From assembly GCF_001427795.1 (NCBI RefSeq), contig NZ_LMHJ01000001.1, forward strand, positions 2,071,664 to 2,135,663: 64,000 nt of DNA, read 5' to 3'. Within the stretch, counting starts at the first letter, position 1. Every line of letters begins with the position of its first letter. The DNA comes from Nocardioides sp. Root682. GTDB taxonomy: Bacteria > Actinomycetota > Actinomycetes > Propionibacteriales > Nocardioidaceae. The notes below the pieces were generated by a model, which searched no databases, had not been told where the DNA came from, and saw only the letters and a program-made list of their open reading frames with translations. The translations under genes were made by a program, and so were the position numbers. Shown here piece after piece: positions 52,761-61,828 of this stretch.

Positions 52761-53590
52761 ACCTGCCCCTCATCCGCAAGGTCGCGCTGGGCGTCCTGCT
52801 CCTCGACGTCCTCGTCATCGGCGCGGCTGCCGTCCAGGTCGACGACGTCAGCTCCACCACGAGCGCCCCACTCGCGGGCGTCCCGGTGCCCCTGGTCCAC
52901 GGGGCGCCCACCGCGGTGCCGGTCGACGCGTCGGCCGTCGAGGTGTTCCCCGCCGTGCCCGGGACCCCGCTGCCCGCCGCCGTACCCATCGGTGACGGTG
53001 GCGTCTCCGCCGGCACGGACAAGCCGTCGTCCGACGGCAGAGGACCAACCCCGCCACCCGAAGGCCCCGAGACGCCCGGTGAGGAAGGCGTGCCCGGGGG
53101 GCGGGGCATCCCGCCCTGCCCGGTCAAGCTCGACGACGACCCGCAGAGCGGCGGCCTCCAGTCGCTGGTGCCCTTCGCGCCGGCCTTCGGCCCGTTCTCC
53201 GCCGAGGCCTTCGCCCTCGCGTCTGCCTACCAGCCGGAGCTCCAGCTCCTCGGACCGATCCTCGCCCAGTACCCCGGCATCGAGCCCGCGGTCGCGCCGA
53301 TCATCGACCCGCTGGTCACCAGCCTGGGCACGCTCCTCACCCGTGGGCTGGACGTCATCGCGCCCCTCTACGGTCCCTACCGGACCCAGTTCCTCGAGGC
53401 CGAGACCAAGCTGGCGGCAGCCCTGGCGCCGTACTCCCAGGCGCTGGCCCACAACGAGCTGGGCGGATGCATCGTCGAGCTGCAGAGCGCACTCCTCGCC
53501 GCCAGCAAGCGCGGAGCGCCGAGCGTGTCCAGCCCGACGGGGCTCGACCTGTCCGCCCTCGACCTGTCCGCCCTCGGCGGGTCCCGGTGA
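52757..53590 (+). CDS. Exported protein of unknown function, envelope module
   Basis: A 277-residue protein with an N-terminal membrane or signal helix (VALGVLLLDVLVIGAAAV). A proline-rich linker (about 35-115) leads to an all-helical C-terminal region with two cysteines (IPPCPVKL and GGCIVEL) and a regular pattern of LLGPILAQYPGIEPAVAPI-type helices. The end has two LDLSAL repeats. No family recognised. It shares 4 bp with each neighbour (ATGA and GTGA), so it is translationally coupled inside the three-gene group. Confidence 0.75.
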   Translation: MNLPLIRKVALGVLLLDVLVIGAAAVQVDDVSSTTSAPLAGVPVPLVHGAPTAVPVDASAVEVFPAVPGTPLPAAVPIGDGGVSAGTDKPSSDGRGPTPPPEGPETPGEEGVPGGRGIPPCPVKLDDDPQSGGLQSLVPFAPAFGPFSAEAFALASAYQPELQLLGPILAQYPGIEPAVAPIIDPLVTSLGTLLTRGLDVIAPLYGPYRTQFLEAETKLAAALAPYSQALAHNELGGCIVELQSALLAASKRGAPSVSSPTGLDLSALDLSALGGSR

Positions 53591-54054
53591 GCCCCCGCGG
53601 TCCCCTGGCAGGGATCGCCCTGGCGCTGGTCAGCGTGGTCCTGGCGGGGTGCACCTTCTCCTCCGGCAGCTCCACCGAGATCACCGAGGTCGCCGCGCCG
53701 GGCCAGGAGGCGTCCGGACCGCAGGGTGCGGGCGGTTCGAGCGACCAGGCACCCGACCGCAAGGCCGCCCAACCCACGCCTTCGGCCGCCCACGTCTCGG
53801 CGCTGTGCGACAGCCTCACGGCCGTCTACCTCACCAACATCTCCGACGCGGAGAACGCAGCCAGCATCGTCAACGACTGGGTGGAGGTCACCGCAGCCGC
53901 GCCAGCGTCACTCAAGGACGACCTCAACACCGTCGGCGCGTACCTGGTGGCAGCCGCGAAGGGCGACTACGCGCGGATCAAGGGGGCTTCCGACCTGGTC
54001 GGCAAAGCACTCGACCAGATCGACAAGTACGTCACCAAGGTCTGCCGCGCCTAG
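53587..54054 (+). CDS. Small lipoprotein, envelope module
   Basis: A 155-residue lipoprotein (lipobox VLAGC, Cys22) with a Ser/Gly/Ala-rich linker and a helical C-terminal domain of about 85 residues with two cysteines (SALCDSL and TKVCRA) near its ends, which could form a disulfide. GTG 53587 overlaps the previous stop (GTGA). It ends 12 bp from the convergent menB stop. Function unknown. Confidence 0.75.
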   Translation: MSPRGPLAGIALALVSVVLAGCTFSSGSSTEITEVAAPGQEASGPQGAGGSSDQAPDRKAAQPTPSAAHVSALCDSLTAVYLTNISDAENAASIVNDWVEVTAAAPASLKDDLNTVGAYLVAAAKGDYARIKGASDLVGKALDQIDKYVTKVCRA

Positions 54055-54066
54055 CCCCGAGGTCGG

Positions 54067-55011
54067 TCAGTAGTACCAGGGGTACGGCGACCAGTCCGGC
54101 TCACGCTTCTCGAGGAACTGGTCGCGTCCCTCCTGGGCCTCGTCGGTCATGTAGGCCAGGCGGGTGGTCTCGCCGGCGAACAGCTGCTGGCCGACCAGGC
54201 CGTCGTCGAGCAGGTTGAAGGAGTACTTCAGCATCCGCTGGGCGGTCGGGGACTTGCCGTTGATCTTGCGCCCCCAGTCGAGGGCGACGGTCTCGAGCTG
54301 CGCGTGCTCGACGACCCGGTTGACGGCGCCCATCGTGTGCATCTCGTCGGCGGTGTACTCCTCGGCGAGGAAGAAGATCTCGCGGGCGAACTTCTGGCCC
54401 ACCATCTTGGCGAGGTACGCCGAGCCGTAGCCGCCGTCGAAGGAGCCCACGTCCGCGTCGGTCTGCTTGAACCGTGCGTGCTCCTTCGACGCGAGCGTCA
54501 GGTCGCACACGACGTGCAGGGAGTGGCCGCCACCGGCTGCCCAGCCGGGCACCACGCAGATGACGACCTTCGGCATGAACCGGATCAGGCGCTGGCACTC
54601 CAGGATGTGCAGCCGCGCCAGCTTCGCCTTGTCGATCACGCTGGGCTCCTCGGCCCCCGTGTCGGACGCACCGATCGACTTGTCCTCGTACTGGTAGCCC
54701 GCCTTGCCGCGGATCCGCTGGTCACCGCCGGTGCAGAACGCCCACTTGCCGTTCTTCGCACTCGGGCCGTTGCCCGTGAGGATCACGCAACCGACGTCCG
54801 CGCTCATCCGCGCGTGGTCCAGCGTGCGCAACAGCTCGTCCACGGTGTTGGGGCGGAAGGCGTTGAGCACGTCGGGCCGGTCGAAGGCGATCCGGACCGT
54901 GCCGTGTTCCCTGGCGCGGTGGTAGGTGAGGTCGGTCAGGTCCTCGAACCCGGGCACCACGTCCCACTGGCTCGCGTCGAAGATCTCGCTGACACCGTCG
55001 ATGGCACTCAT
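54067..55011 (-). CDS. menB: 1,4-dihydroxy-2-naphthoyl-CoA synthase
   Basis: Closes the naphthoquinone ring in menaquinone synthesis. A 314-residue crotonase-fold enzyme with the long actinobacterial insertion (YQYEDKSIGASDTGAEEP), the oxyanion CTGGDQRIRG, AAGGGHSLHVVCDL and the GSFDGGYGSAYLA active-site region with the characteristic Asp. ATG 55011 has no ribosome site; TAGCGT ends 7 bases before it, although its TAG is also the stop of the upstream SRPBCC gene, so either a leaderless start or reinitiation applies. No other men genes are nearby. Confidence 0.94.
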   Translation of the reverse strand: MSAIDGVSEIFDASQWDVVPGFEDLTDLTYHRAREHGTVRIAFDRPDVLNAFRPNTVDELLRTLDHARMSADVGCVILTGNGPSAKNGKWAFCTGGDQRIRGKAGYQYEDKSIGASDTGAEEPSVIDKAKLARLHILECQRLIRFMPKVVICVVPGWAAGGGHSLHVVCDLTLASKEHARFKQTDADVGSFDGGYGSAYLAKMVGQKFAREIFFLAEEYTADEMHTMGAVNRVVEHAQLETVALDWGRKINGKSPTAQRMLKYSFNLLDDGLVGQQLFAGETTRLAYMTDEAQEGRDQFLEKREPDWSPYPWYY

Positions 55012-55018
55012 GGGAGGA

Positions 55019-55024
55019 ACGCTA
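55019..55024 (-). promoter_or_regulatory. Possible -10 element of menB
   Basis: TAGCGT on the minus strand ends 7 bases before ATG 55011 but overlaps the SRPBCC stop codon, so its match to TANNNT may be coincidental. Confidence 0.35.
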
Positions 55025-55486
55025 GTCCCCCGACTTGTCGCCCTCGACGTAGGCCTTGAGCGCAGCAACGGTGCGCTCGATCTCCTGCCGGAACGCCCGC
55101 ATCACGACGGGCCGGAACGGCTTCATGGGGAGCGGCAGCGTCAGCTCGACGACCCGGAGCACGTGCGTCGTGGCACCGGTCTGCGTCAGGGCGTAGGTCA
55201 CCGTGATGTCGACGGTTCCCAGCAGCCGCGGACGCATGGTCATGGGCTGGTGGAACGCAACGGCGGTCGGCCGGACGAACGTGGTGACCGTGCCACGACG
55301 AGTGCCGTCGGCACTCGACTCGACGTACGTCGTACCGACACCGACCGGGCCCTCGCTGATCTCGGTCGTGCCCGGGAACGCCTTCGACGTCGGCAACCAG
55401 CGCGTGTAGCCACGCAGGTCGACGATCAGGTCGAAGATCTCCTCGGCACTGCCTGCGATGTCGGTCTCGACGCGGATTTCGGCCAT
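55022..55486 (-). CDS. SRPBCC-family (polyketide cyclase/dehydrase-like) protein
   Basis: A 154-residue START/Bet v1-like fold protein that should bind a hydrophobic ligand. The opening IRVETDIAGSAEEIFDLIVDLRGYTRWLP is the classic SRPBCC helix-grip start and the last segment is the long C-terminal helix. It ends 10 bp before menB on the same strand, so the two may be linked. Ligand unknown. Confidence 0.85.
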   Translation of the reverse strand: MAEIRVETDIAGSAEEIFDLIVDLRGYTRWLPTSKAFPGTTEISEGPVGVGTTYVESSADGTRRGTVTTFVRPTAVAFHQPMTMRPRLLGTVDITVTYALTQTGATTHVLRVVELTLPLPMKPFRPVVMRAFRQEIERTVAALKAYVEGDKSGD

Positions 55487-55561
55487 GCCGCATTGAACCG
55501 TACGGCGGCTCGTGGCCGCGGGTCCCTGGAATACCGGTCGGCCGCGTGGTCTTGTGGAGGT

Positions 55562-56008
55562 ATGACACTTCAGGGCACGTATGTTCCGAGCAGCTGGGAC
55601 TGGGTCCGCGACCAGGTCGCGGAGTACGAAGCATCGGGCGGCGCCAAGGCGAACACGCTGCGTGGCTCCAAGGACCCGATCGTGGTGATCACGTCCGTCG
55701 GCGCCAGGTCGGGCAACCTCCGCAAGAACCCGGTGATGCGGGTCGAGAAGGACGGCGTCTACGTCGCCGTCGCTTCCAAGGGCGGTGCCCCCGAGAACCC
55801 GAGCTGGTACGACAACTTCGTCGCCCACCCGGAGGTCGAGCTCCAGGACGGCCCGAAGGCGAAGTCGTATCGCGCCCGGATCGTCGAGGGTGAGGAGCGC
55901 GCCGTGTGGTGGGCGCACGCCGTCGCCACCTGGTCGACGTACGCGTCGTACCAGGAGAAGACGGACCGGGAGATCCCGGTCTTCGTCCTCGAGCCGATCA
56001 GCGACTGA
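55562..56008 (+). CDS. Deazaflavin (F420)-dependent nitroreductase-like protein
   Basis: A 148-residue Ddn-family protein (split beta-barrel) that binds F420 and reduces quinones or nitro compounds. It shows the family features WVRDQVAEYEASGG, LRGSKDPIVVITSVGARSG and PENPSWYDNFVAHPEVEL. ATG 55562 is directly preceded by GGAGG with one spacer base, a little tight. It converges on the ACT-domain gene with 10 bp between stops. Confidence 0.88.
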   Translation: MTLQGTYVPSSWDWVRDQVAEYEASGGAKANTLRGSKDPIVVITSVGARSGNLRKNPVMRVEKDGVYVAVASKGGAPENPSWYDNFVAHPEVELQDGPKAKSYRARIVEGEERAVWWAHAVATWSTYASYQEKTDREIPVFVLEPISD

Positions 56009-56018
56009 CCAACGCTGG

Positions 56019-56627
56019 TCAGGCGTTCGCGATCGTCACGGTGAGGCCGCACAGGTGGCCGAGCCGGGCGATCTCGGAGTCCGCGAACTCCGGGCCACCA
56101 CGACGGCCGACGACGACGATCTCGTTCCCGTCGAGCCGGGCTGCGGCGAACAGGGTGACCTCGTCCTCCGGTGACTCGAGGCGCTGCGGCGTCTCGATCT
56201 CGATGAACTCGAAGTCGTCCGGAGCAGCGCCGGTGCCGTAGACGACACCCTTCGCGCGGTGCACGCGGGCGCCCCAGTCGACGCGGAAGGTCGCGGGGAG
56301 CAGGTCGATCAGCTTGTCGTACGCCGTCTCGGGCGAGGCCGTGAGCTCCTCGACCGCCTCGAGGTCCATCACGAGGCTGCCGCCGGCGGGATAGCGACTG
56401 ATCCACAACACCTCGACACCCTCGATCGAGGTGCACGCCGAGACCACCGAGTCGGGCATCATGCCCTGCTGCAGCTCGAGCAGCACATCGTCGACCGCGG
56501 TGCCGTCGTCACGCTTCTCGACGATCTCGATCGCCTCGATGTCGCCCCCGGCCATACCGATCGCCGTCGCGACGCGACCCAGCGAACCGGGGACGTCGGG
56601 CAGCAGTACGCGCAACAGGAACGGCAT
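56019..56627 (-). CDS. ACT-domain protein
   Basis: A 202-residue soluble protein with an N-terminal ACT domain (LLRVLLPDVPGSLGRVATAIG, then GGDIEAIEIVEK), a small-molecule sensing fold usually binding amino acids. The C-terminal region of about 110 residues ends in a two-component-sensor-like motif (FADSEIARLGHLCGL) without a kinase. The role is unknown but related proteins are common next to core genes in actinobacteria. ATG 56627 lies 7 bases after TAGTGT. Confidence 0.8.
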   Translation of the reverse strand: MPFLLRVLLPDVPGSLGRVATAIGMAGGDIEAIEIVEKRDDGTAVDDVLLELQQGMMPDSVVSACTSIEGVEVLWISRYPAGGSLVMDLEAVEELTASPETAYDKLIDLLPATFRVDWGARVHRAKGVVYGTGAAPDDFEFIEIETPQRLESPEDEVTLFAAARLDGNEIVVVGRRGGPEFADSEIARLGHLCGLTVTIANA

Positions 56628-56634
56628 GGCCTCG

Positions 56635-56640
56635 ACACTA
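56635..56640 (-). promoter_or_regulatory. -10 element of the ACT-domain gene, leaderless type
   Basis: On the minus strand TAGTGT ends 7 bases before ATG 56627, identical to the element before the acyl-CoA dehydrogenase gene. Confidence 0.5.
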
Positions 56641-56690
56641 ACCCGCGAGCGTTTCCAGCGGATTGCGGGGCCACGCGTTGAGCGCAGGCG

Positions 56691-58460
56691 TCACAGGCGT
56701 TGACGCAGGCCGGTCGCACGCTGGGCGGTGGTGTCCACCGCAGCGCGTACGGCGGCCTCGGAACCCACCACGACGACGCTCTCCTGGGCGCGCGTGACTG
56801 CCGTGTAGAAGAGCTCGCGGGTCAGGAGACGCGAGTCGGCCTCGGGCAGCAGCACCGCGATCCGGCGCGCCTGGCTGCCCTGGCTCTTGTGGATCGTCAT
56901 CGCGTGCATGGTGTCGATCGCGTCGAGCCGACCCGGGGCGAAGGACCGGGGCGCGTCCGCGCCGGCAATCCAGGCGCGCGGGCGGCCCTTGGCGTCGGCG
57001 ACCACGACGCCGGTCTCGCCGTTGTAGATGTCGAGGGCGTAGTCGTTGCTGGTCACCAGGAGCGGACGGCCGGCGTACCAGGCGGAGCCGAGCGGGGCAC
57101 CCAGCTCCGCGGCCAGCCACTGCTCGACGTGGTGGTTCCAGACGCGGACACCGTGCGGACCCTCGCGGTGGGCGCACAGCAACCGGAAGCCGTCGAGCGC
57201 CGCGATGGCCTCCTGCGGGCCGGCGTCCTCCGCGGCACGGCGGACCGCGAGCGCCGAGGCCGTGCACTCGGCCCGCAACGCCGAGACCGGGTCGTCGGTC
57301 TCGACGTACTCGACCTCGCCGGTGCCCGCACGAAGCACCTCCAGGACCCGGTCGGCGGCGTCGGGGCCGTCGTCGCGCAACGCGGCGGCGAGGTCCTTGA
57401 TCTCCTCCGTCGAGCGGTGGTTCCTGGTGAGGGCGACCACCGGCGAGTCGTCGTGGCCGGCGAAGCCGGCGACGAGGTCGGACAGGACGGCGCCGGCGCC
57501 GACCGAGGTCAGCTGGCGGGGGTCGCCGACCAGCACGAGGCGGGTCTCCGGACGGACCGCCTCGAGGAGCCGGGCCATCATCGTGAGGTCGACCATCGAT
57601 GCCTCGTCGACCACGACGAGGTCGTACTTCAACCGGTTGCCGCGGTCGTGGCGGAACCGGGTCGTGTTGTCGGGGCGCCAGCCCAGGAGCCGGTGCAGGG
57701 TCATCGCCTCGGGCGCCGGGATCTGGTCCGGGCCGTCGCCGAGGGCGCCCAGGGCGCCGAGCTCGGCGCTCACCGCCTCCTGCAGCCGGGTCGCGGCCTT
57801 GCCCGTCGGTGCCGCGAGCGCGACCGACATCCGGCGGCTGTGGTCGGTCCGGAACTGGTCGGCCAACGCCAGCACCAGCCGCGCCACCGTCGTGGTCTTG
57901 CCCGTGCCGGGGCCGCCCGTCAGCACGGTCGTGCGGTGCCGGGCGGCGTGCTCGACGGCGCGGGCCTGCTCCTCGCTGAGGTGCTCGCCGCTCACCCGCT
58001 GCAGCGTCGCCGTCAGCATCGCCTCGTCAACCGGCGGGGCACCCAGCGCGATCCGCTCGGTCAGGTCGTCGGCCACCTGGCGCTCGAGCCGGTGGTAGCG
58101 ATCGAGGTAGACCAGTCCGAGCTCGTGGTGGATGACGCCAGCGGTCACGAGGGGTGAGGCGTCGATCGCCGCGGTCCACTCGGCGAGGTCCGGCCAGGCT
58201 CCATCAACACCCAGCTCGACGAGGTCCGGAAGTCCCTCGAGGTCGAGGCCCACGGATCCGGCACGCACCGATCGGACCGCGAGCGCCACGGCGAGCTTGA
58301 CCCGCTCGTCGCTCTCCCCGCCCAGCGCGGCGACGCGTTCGGCGACCCGGACGTCGGCCGCGTCGATCACACCAGCGGCGTTGAACGCGCCGAGCGAGCC
58401 GGCCACGCGCCGCGCCACGCGCGGGTCGTGCGGCGAGGTCACCTCGAAGAGCCCGGTCAT
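56691..58460 (-). CDS. recD: Exodeoxyribonuclease V alpha subunit
   Basis: The 5'-3' helicase motor of RecBCD, 589 residues. Walker A is GGPGTGKTT (182-190), Walker B/DEAS is VVVDEASMVD, and motif VI-type TRAQESVVVVG near the end completes a superfamily 1B helicase. ATG 58460 follows a strong GGAGGGGG ribosome site and overlaps the recB stop by 4 bp, so recC-recB-recD are coupled in that order on the minus strand. Confidence 0.94.
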   Translation of the reverse strand: MTGLFEVTSPHDPRVARRVAGSLGAFNAAGVIDAADVRVAERVAALGGESDERVKLAVALAVRSVRAGSVGLDLEGLPDLVELGVDGAWPDLAEWTAAIDASPLVTAGVIHHELGLVYLDRYHRLERQVADDLTERIALGAPPVDEAMLTATLQRVSGEHLSEEQARAVEHAARHRTTVLTGGPGTGKTTTVARLVLALADQFRTDHSRRMSVALAAPTGKAATRLQEAVSAELGALGALGDGPDQIPAPEAMTLHRLLGWRPDNTTRFRHDRGNRLKYDLVVVDEASMVDLTMMARLLEAVRPETRLVLVGDPRQLTSVGAGAVLSDLVAGFAGHDDSPVVALTRNHRSTEEIKDLAAALRDDGPDAADRVLEVLRAGTGEVEYVETDDPVSALRAECTASALAVRRAAEDAGPQEAIAALDGFRLLCAHREGPHGVRVWNHHVEQWLAAELGAPLGSAWYAGRPLLVTSNDYALDIYNGETGVVVADAKGRPRAWIAGADAPRSFAPGRLDAIDTMHAMTIHKSQGSQARRIAVLLPEADSRLLTRELFYTAVTRAQESVVVVGSEAAVRAAVDTTAQRATGLRQRL

Positions 58461-61400
58461 CGGCGCACCCCCTCCAGTGATCCGTCCAGCAGGTCGGACA
58501 GGTCGGTGACCAGCGCGGCGGGCGGCTGCCACGTGAAGATGCCGCAGGGTGCGCCGTCGACGGACGGGTTGTCGGGCCCGCACATGCCCCGCAGGTAGAG
58601 GTACGCGACGCCGCCGAAGTGCTGCTCCGGGTCGTAGCCAGGCTGGCGCCAGCGCAGGAACCGGTGCAGCACCACGGCGTACAACAGCGCCTGGAGCGGG
58701 TAGTCCGAGTGACCCATGGCGTCCACCAGCTCCGAGGGTCGGTACGACGCCGCGGTGAGCGGCTCCTCGCGCGGGCCCAGCCAGTTGGTCTTGTAGTCGA
58801 CGATGACGTAGCGGGGCGCATCGAGCGACCCGAGCCGCAGGACGACGTCGACCGACCCGGTGAGGTAGCCGCGCAGCGTCTGTCCGCCGAGCAGGGGGTT
58901 GTCGAGGGAGTCGGCGTAGGCCCGCACCGGGTCGCCCTCGGGCAGGTGGCGGCGGAGCAGGCCGGCAATGTCACCGAGCAGGACCGTGCTCTCCCCCGGC
59001 GCGTCGGCGGCGTCGCCACCGGCGAGCGGCAGCTCGAAGTCGAGCTCGCAGAGCCGGTCCCGGACGCCGATCCGGCGCAGCGTCGTACCGTCCATCAACG
59101 GGCCGAGAGGCGTGTCCAGGACCGCCACCAGGGCATCGGCGAGCTCGCCCGGGTCGACCGGAACCGGCCACCAGGTGAGCTGTTCGTCGATGTGGGTCAG
59201 CAGCTCGGCGCGCAGGTCGGCAGCGGTGGGATCGGTGTGCTCGAGGACCGCGTGGACGAGGGAACCGAAGGTGGCTCCGACGGGGAGGTCGGCCATGGGT
59301 GACGAGACGTCCAGGCCGGGGGTCTCGACGGGCTCGATCGACGGGACCTCCGCGAGGTGCTCGTCGTCCTTGGCCTCCACCTCCGGCTCGCTGTCGACCG
59401 CCGGCTGCCCGACCTCGGCGGCGAGGTCCACGTTGCTGAGGGAGGAGTACGACGTCCGCCGCCAGCCGGTGTCGACGGACCGCGTGAACGTGCGGGCCGC
59501 CAGGTCGGCCGGCGGCTCGATCGCGAGCGGAGCGGTCGCCGCGGCCGGCTGGGACACCTCGGGGCTCGGTCCGCCCCGGTCGCGCCAGCTGGCGAACAGC
59601 GCGGTGACGGCGTCCTCGTCGGGGACGGGTGGCGCGGTGGGCACGTCGGCGCGCAGCTCGCCGTCGGCGCCGGACTGCCGCATGAGCAGGCGGTGCAGCG
59701 GGGAGGCCTCGGCGTTCTTGGTCGGTGCCCACCATGCGACCACCTGGCTCTGGGCGCGGGTGACGGCGACGTACAGCAACCGCAGCCACTCACCGGCCTC
59801 CTCGTCGGCCCAGCGCCGGACGTGGTCACCCCAGTCGGGCCCGGAGCCGCCGATGTCGAGGCAGCGCTGTCCGGTGGCGTCGTGGAACAGCGGCCGCTTG
59901 GGCTTGCCGACGAACCGGTCGCCGAGCGCCGGGAGGTAGACGATCGGGTACTGCAGGCCCTTGCTCGCATGGATCGTGACGAGCTGCACCGCCGCGGCGT
60001 CGGAGTCGAGCCGGCGGGTGCGTTCGGCGCCGCGGCCCTCGCGCGCCTCGAGCACCTGCTGGCGCAACCAGGCGAGCAGCGCGACCGCACCCATCTGCTC
60101 GCGCTGCGCGACCTCGTGCAGCACCTCGCCGATGTGGCGCACGTCGGTCAGCGTCCGCTCGCCACCGATCCGGCCGAGCATCCGGGCCGGCATCCCGCCG
60201 GACGTGGCCGCCTCGAGCACCGCGGCCACACCGCGGCGGGCCAGGGCTTCGGACCAGGACCGGACCCTGTCGCCGAGGTCGTCGGCGAGGTCGTCGCCAC
60301 CGTCGGCGAGCCCGGCGGCGTCGTACCCGAGGAAGCAGGTCAGCGCCGCGGCGCGCACGCGGGCCATCCGGTGCGGCTGCTCCAGCGCCTCCAGCAGGGA
60401 CAGCCACTCGGTGGCCGCGGGCGTCGCGAAGACACTGCCGCCGCCGGCGATCACGGCCGGGACCCCGACCGCCTGGAGCGCGGCGCGCGCGGCCGAGAGG
60501 TCCGCGTGGCGGTAGCAGATGACGGCGACGTCGCTGGGTCGCAACGGACGCCCCTCGAAGGTCGCGTCGCTGGTGATCAGCGCCCGGATGTCGTGGGCGA
60601 GGTCGTCGGCGATGTGGGGACGCACCTTCGCCACCGGAAGCATCGTCGCCGGCCCCCGACGGAAGGTCTCGCGCCGCACCACCCGCAGGCGGAACGGCGT
60701 GGGGTTCGGTGCGCCTGCGAGCCGCGACTCCTGGTGGTGGGCGGTCACGTCGTGCACCACGATCTCCGGGTCGCCCAGCTCGGCTCCCTGCAACAGCTTC
60801 TGGAACGCGCCGAGCAGGCCGGCATCGCTGCGCCGGTTGATCCCCAGGGTCTGCTGGGTCGTGGCGGTTGCCGCGGCTGCGAGGTACGTCGTCACGTCGC
60901 CGCCGCGGAACGCGTAGATCGCCTGCTTCGGGTCGCCGATCAGCACCATGGTGGCGTGGCCGGAGAACGCACGGTCGAACACCTGCCACTGCACCGGGTC
61001 GGTGTCCTGGAACTCGTCGACCAGCACGATCTTCCAGCGGGCACGCATCCGCGCCCGGGCCGGGGAGTCGGGGTGCGCGAGCGCCTCCGCGAGTTGGCTG
61101 AGCAGGTCGTCGTACGACAGGACGCCGAGGCGGCGCTTGCGCCGTTCCAGCTCCGTTCGTACGGCGGCCGCGAAGGCCACGCGCCGACCAGCGGGCTGCT
61201 CGCGGGGCAACCCGGCGGGCTCGAGCTGCGACTGCGGGTCGTTGACCACGGCGCGGGCGATGGCCAGCGCCTCGCTGTGCGTGAAGGGCGGAGCAGACCC
61301 GTCGGAGGACTGCGCGAAGGCGCGGAGGTAGAGGTCGTCGACGACCTCGACCAGGCGGTCGTCGAGGTTCTCGACGAGCCGGGCGCGGGCGTCGGTGTCG

Positions 61401-61828
61401 CCGGCGACGCCGAGCGAGTCGAGGACCAGCGAGCAGAACTGGTGGATGGTGGCGACGGTCGCGGCGTCGAAGTCGGCGAGCGCCTGCACGACGCGGCTGT
61501 GCCGGAGGGCGCGATCGGCATCGGAGCAGTCGAGGATCTGGGCGATCAGCTCGGTCTGCCCCGTCGATCCAGCATCCGCGGGGAGGTCTCCGGCCAGCGC
61601 CTGCTCGGCCTCGACGAGCTGGCGACGGACCTGCTCGCGCAGCTCCTGGCTGGCAGCGCGGCCGAAGGTCACCACGAGCAGCTGCTCAAGCGGGATGCCC
61701 TCCTCGGCGACGTAGCGGGTGACGAGGGCGCCGATGGTCCAGGTCTTCCCGGTGCCGGCGCTGGCCTCGAGCAGGGTGGTGCCGGTGGGGAGGTCGGCAC
61801 GGATGTCGAACGGGTTCAGCTGGGCCAC
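58457..61828 (-). CDS. recB: Exodeoxyribonuclease V beta subunit
   Basis: The 3'-5' helicase and nuclease of RecBCD, about 1123 residues. Walker A is ASAGTGKT (22-29), the UvrD-type motifs include VDEFQDTDPVQW and VTIHASKGLQYPIVYLP, and the C-terminal nuclease has YVIVDYKTNWLG with the catalytic Asp-Tyr-Lys. The start is GTG 61828, overlapping the recC stop by one base (TAGTG). Open reading continues far upstream in frame only because the overlapping recC strand lacks stops there. Confidence 0.94.
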   Translation of the reverse strand: MAQLNPFDIRADLPTGTTLLEASAGTGKTWTIGALVTRYVAEEGIPLEQLLVVTFGRAASQELREQVRRQLVEAEQALAGDLPADAGSTGQTELIAQILDCSDADRALRHSRVVQALADFDAATVATIHQFCSLVLDSLGVAGDTDARARLVENLDDRLVEVVDDLYLRAFAQSSDGSAPPFTHSEALAIARAVVNDPQSQLEPAGLPREQPAGRRVAFAAAVRTELERRKRRLGVLSYDDLLSQLAEALAHPDSPARARMRARWKIVLVDEFQDTDPVQWQVFDRAFSGHATMVLIGDPKQAIYAFRGGDVTTYLAAAATATTQQTLGINRRSDAGLLGAFQKLLQGAELGDPEIVVHDVTAHHQESRLAGAPNPTPFRLRVVRRETFRRGPATMLPVAKVRPHIADDLAHDIRALITSDATFEGRPLRPSDVAVICYRHADLSAARAALQAVGVPAVIAGGGSVFATPAATEWLSLLEALEQPHRMARVRAAALTCFLGYDAAGLADGGDDLADDLGDRVRSWSEALARRGVAAVLEAATSGGMPARMLGRIGGERTLTDVRHIGEVLHEVAQREQMGAVALLAWLRQQVLEAREGRGAERTRRLDSDAAAVQLVTIHASKGLQYPIVYLPALGDRFVGKPKRPLFHDATGQRCLDIGGSGPDWGDHVRRWADEEAGEWLRLLYVAVTRAQSQVVAWWAPTKNAEASPLHRLLMRQSGADGELRADVPTAPPVPDEDAVTALFASWRDRGGPSPEVSQPAAATAPLAIEPPADLAARTFTRSVDTGWRRTSYSSLSNVDLAAEVGQPAVDSEPEVEAKDDEHLAEVPSIEPVETPGLDVSSPMADLPVGATFGSLVHAVLEHTDPTAADLRAELLTHIDEQLTWWPVPVDPGELADALVAVLDTPLGPLMDGTTLRRIGVRDRLCELDFELPLAGGDAADAPGESTVLLGDIAGLLRRHLPEGDPVRAYADSLDNPLLGGQTLRGYLTGSVDVVLRLGSLDAPRYVIVDYKTNWLGPREEPLTAASYRPSELVDAMGHSDYPLQALLYAVVLHRFLRWRQPGYDPEQHFGGVAYLYLRGMCGPDNPSVDGAPCGIFTWQPPAALVTDLSDLLDGSLEGVRR

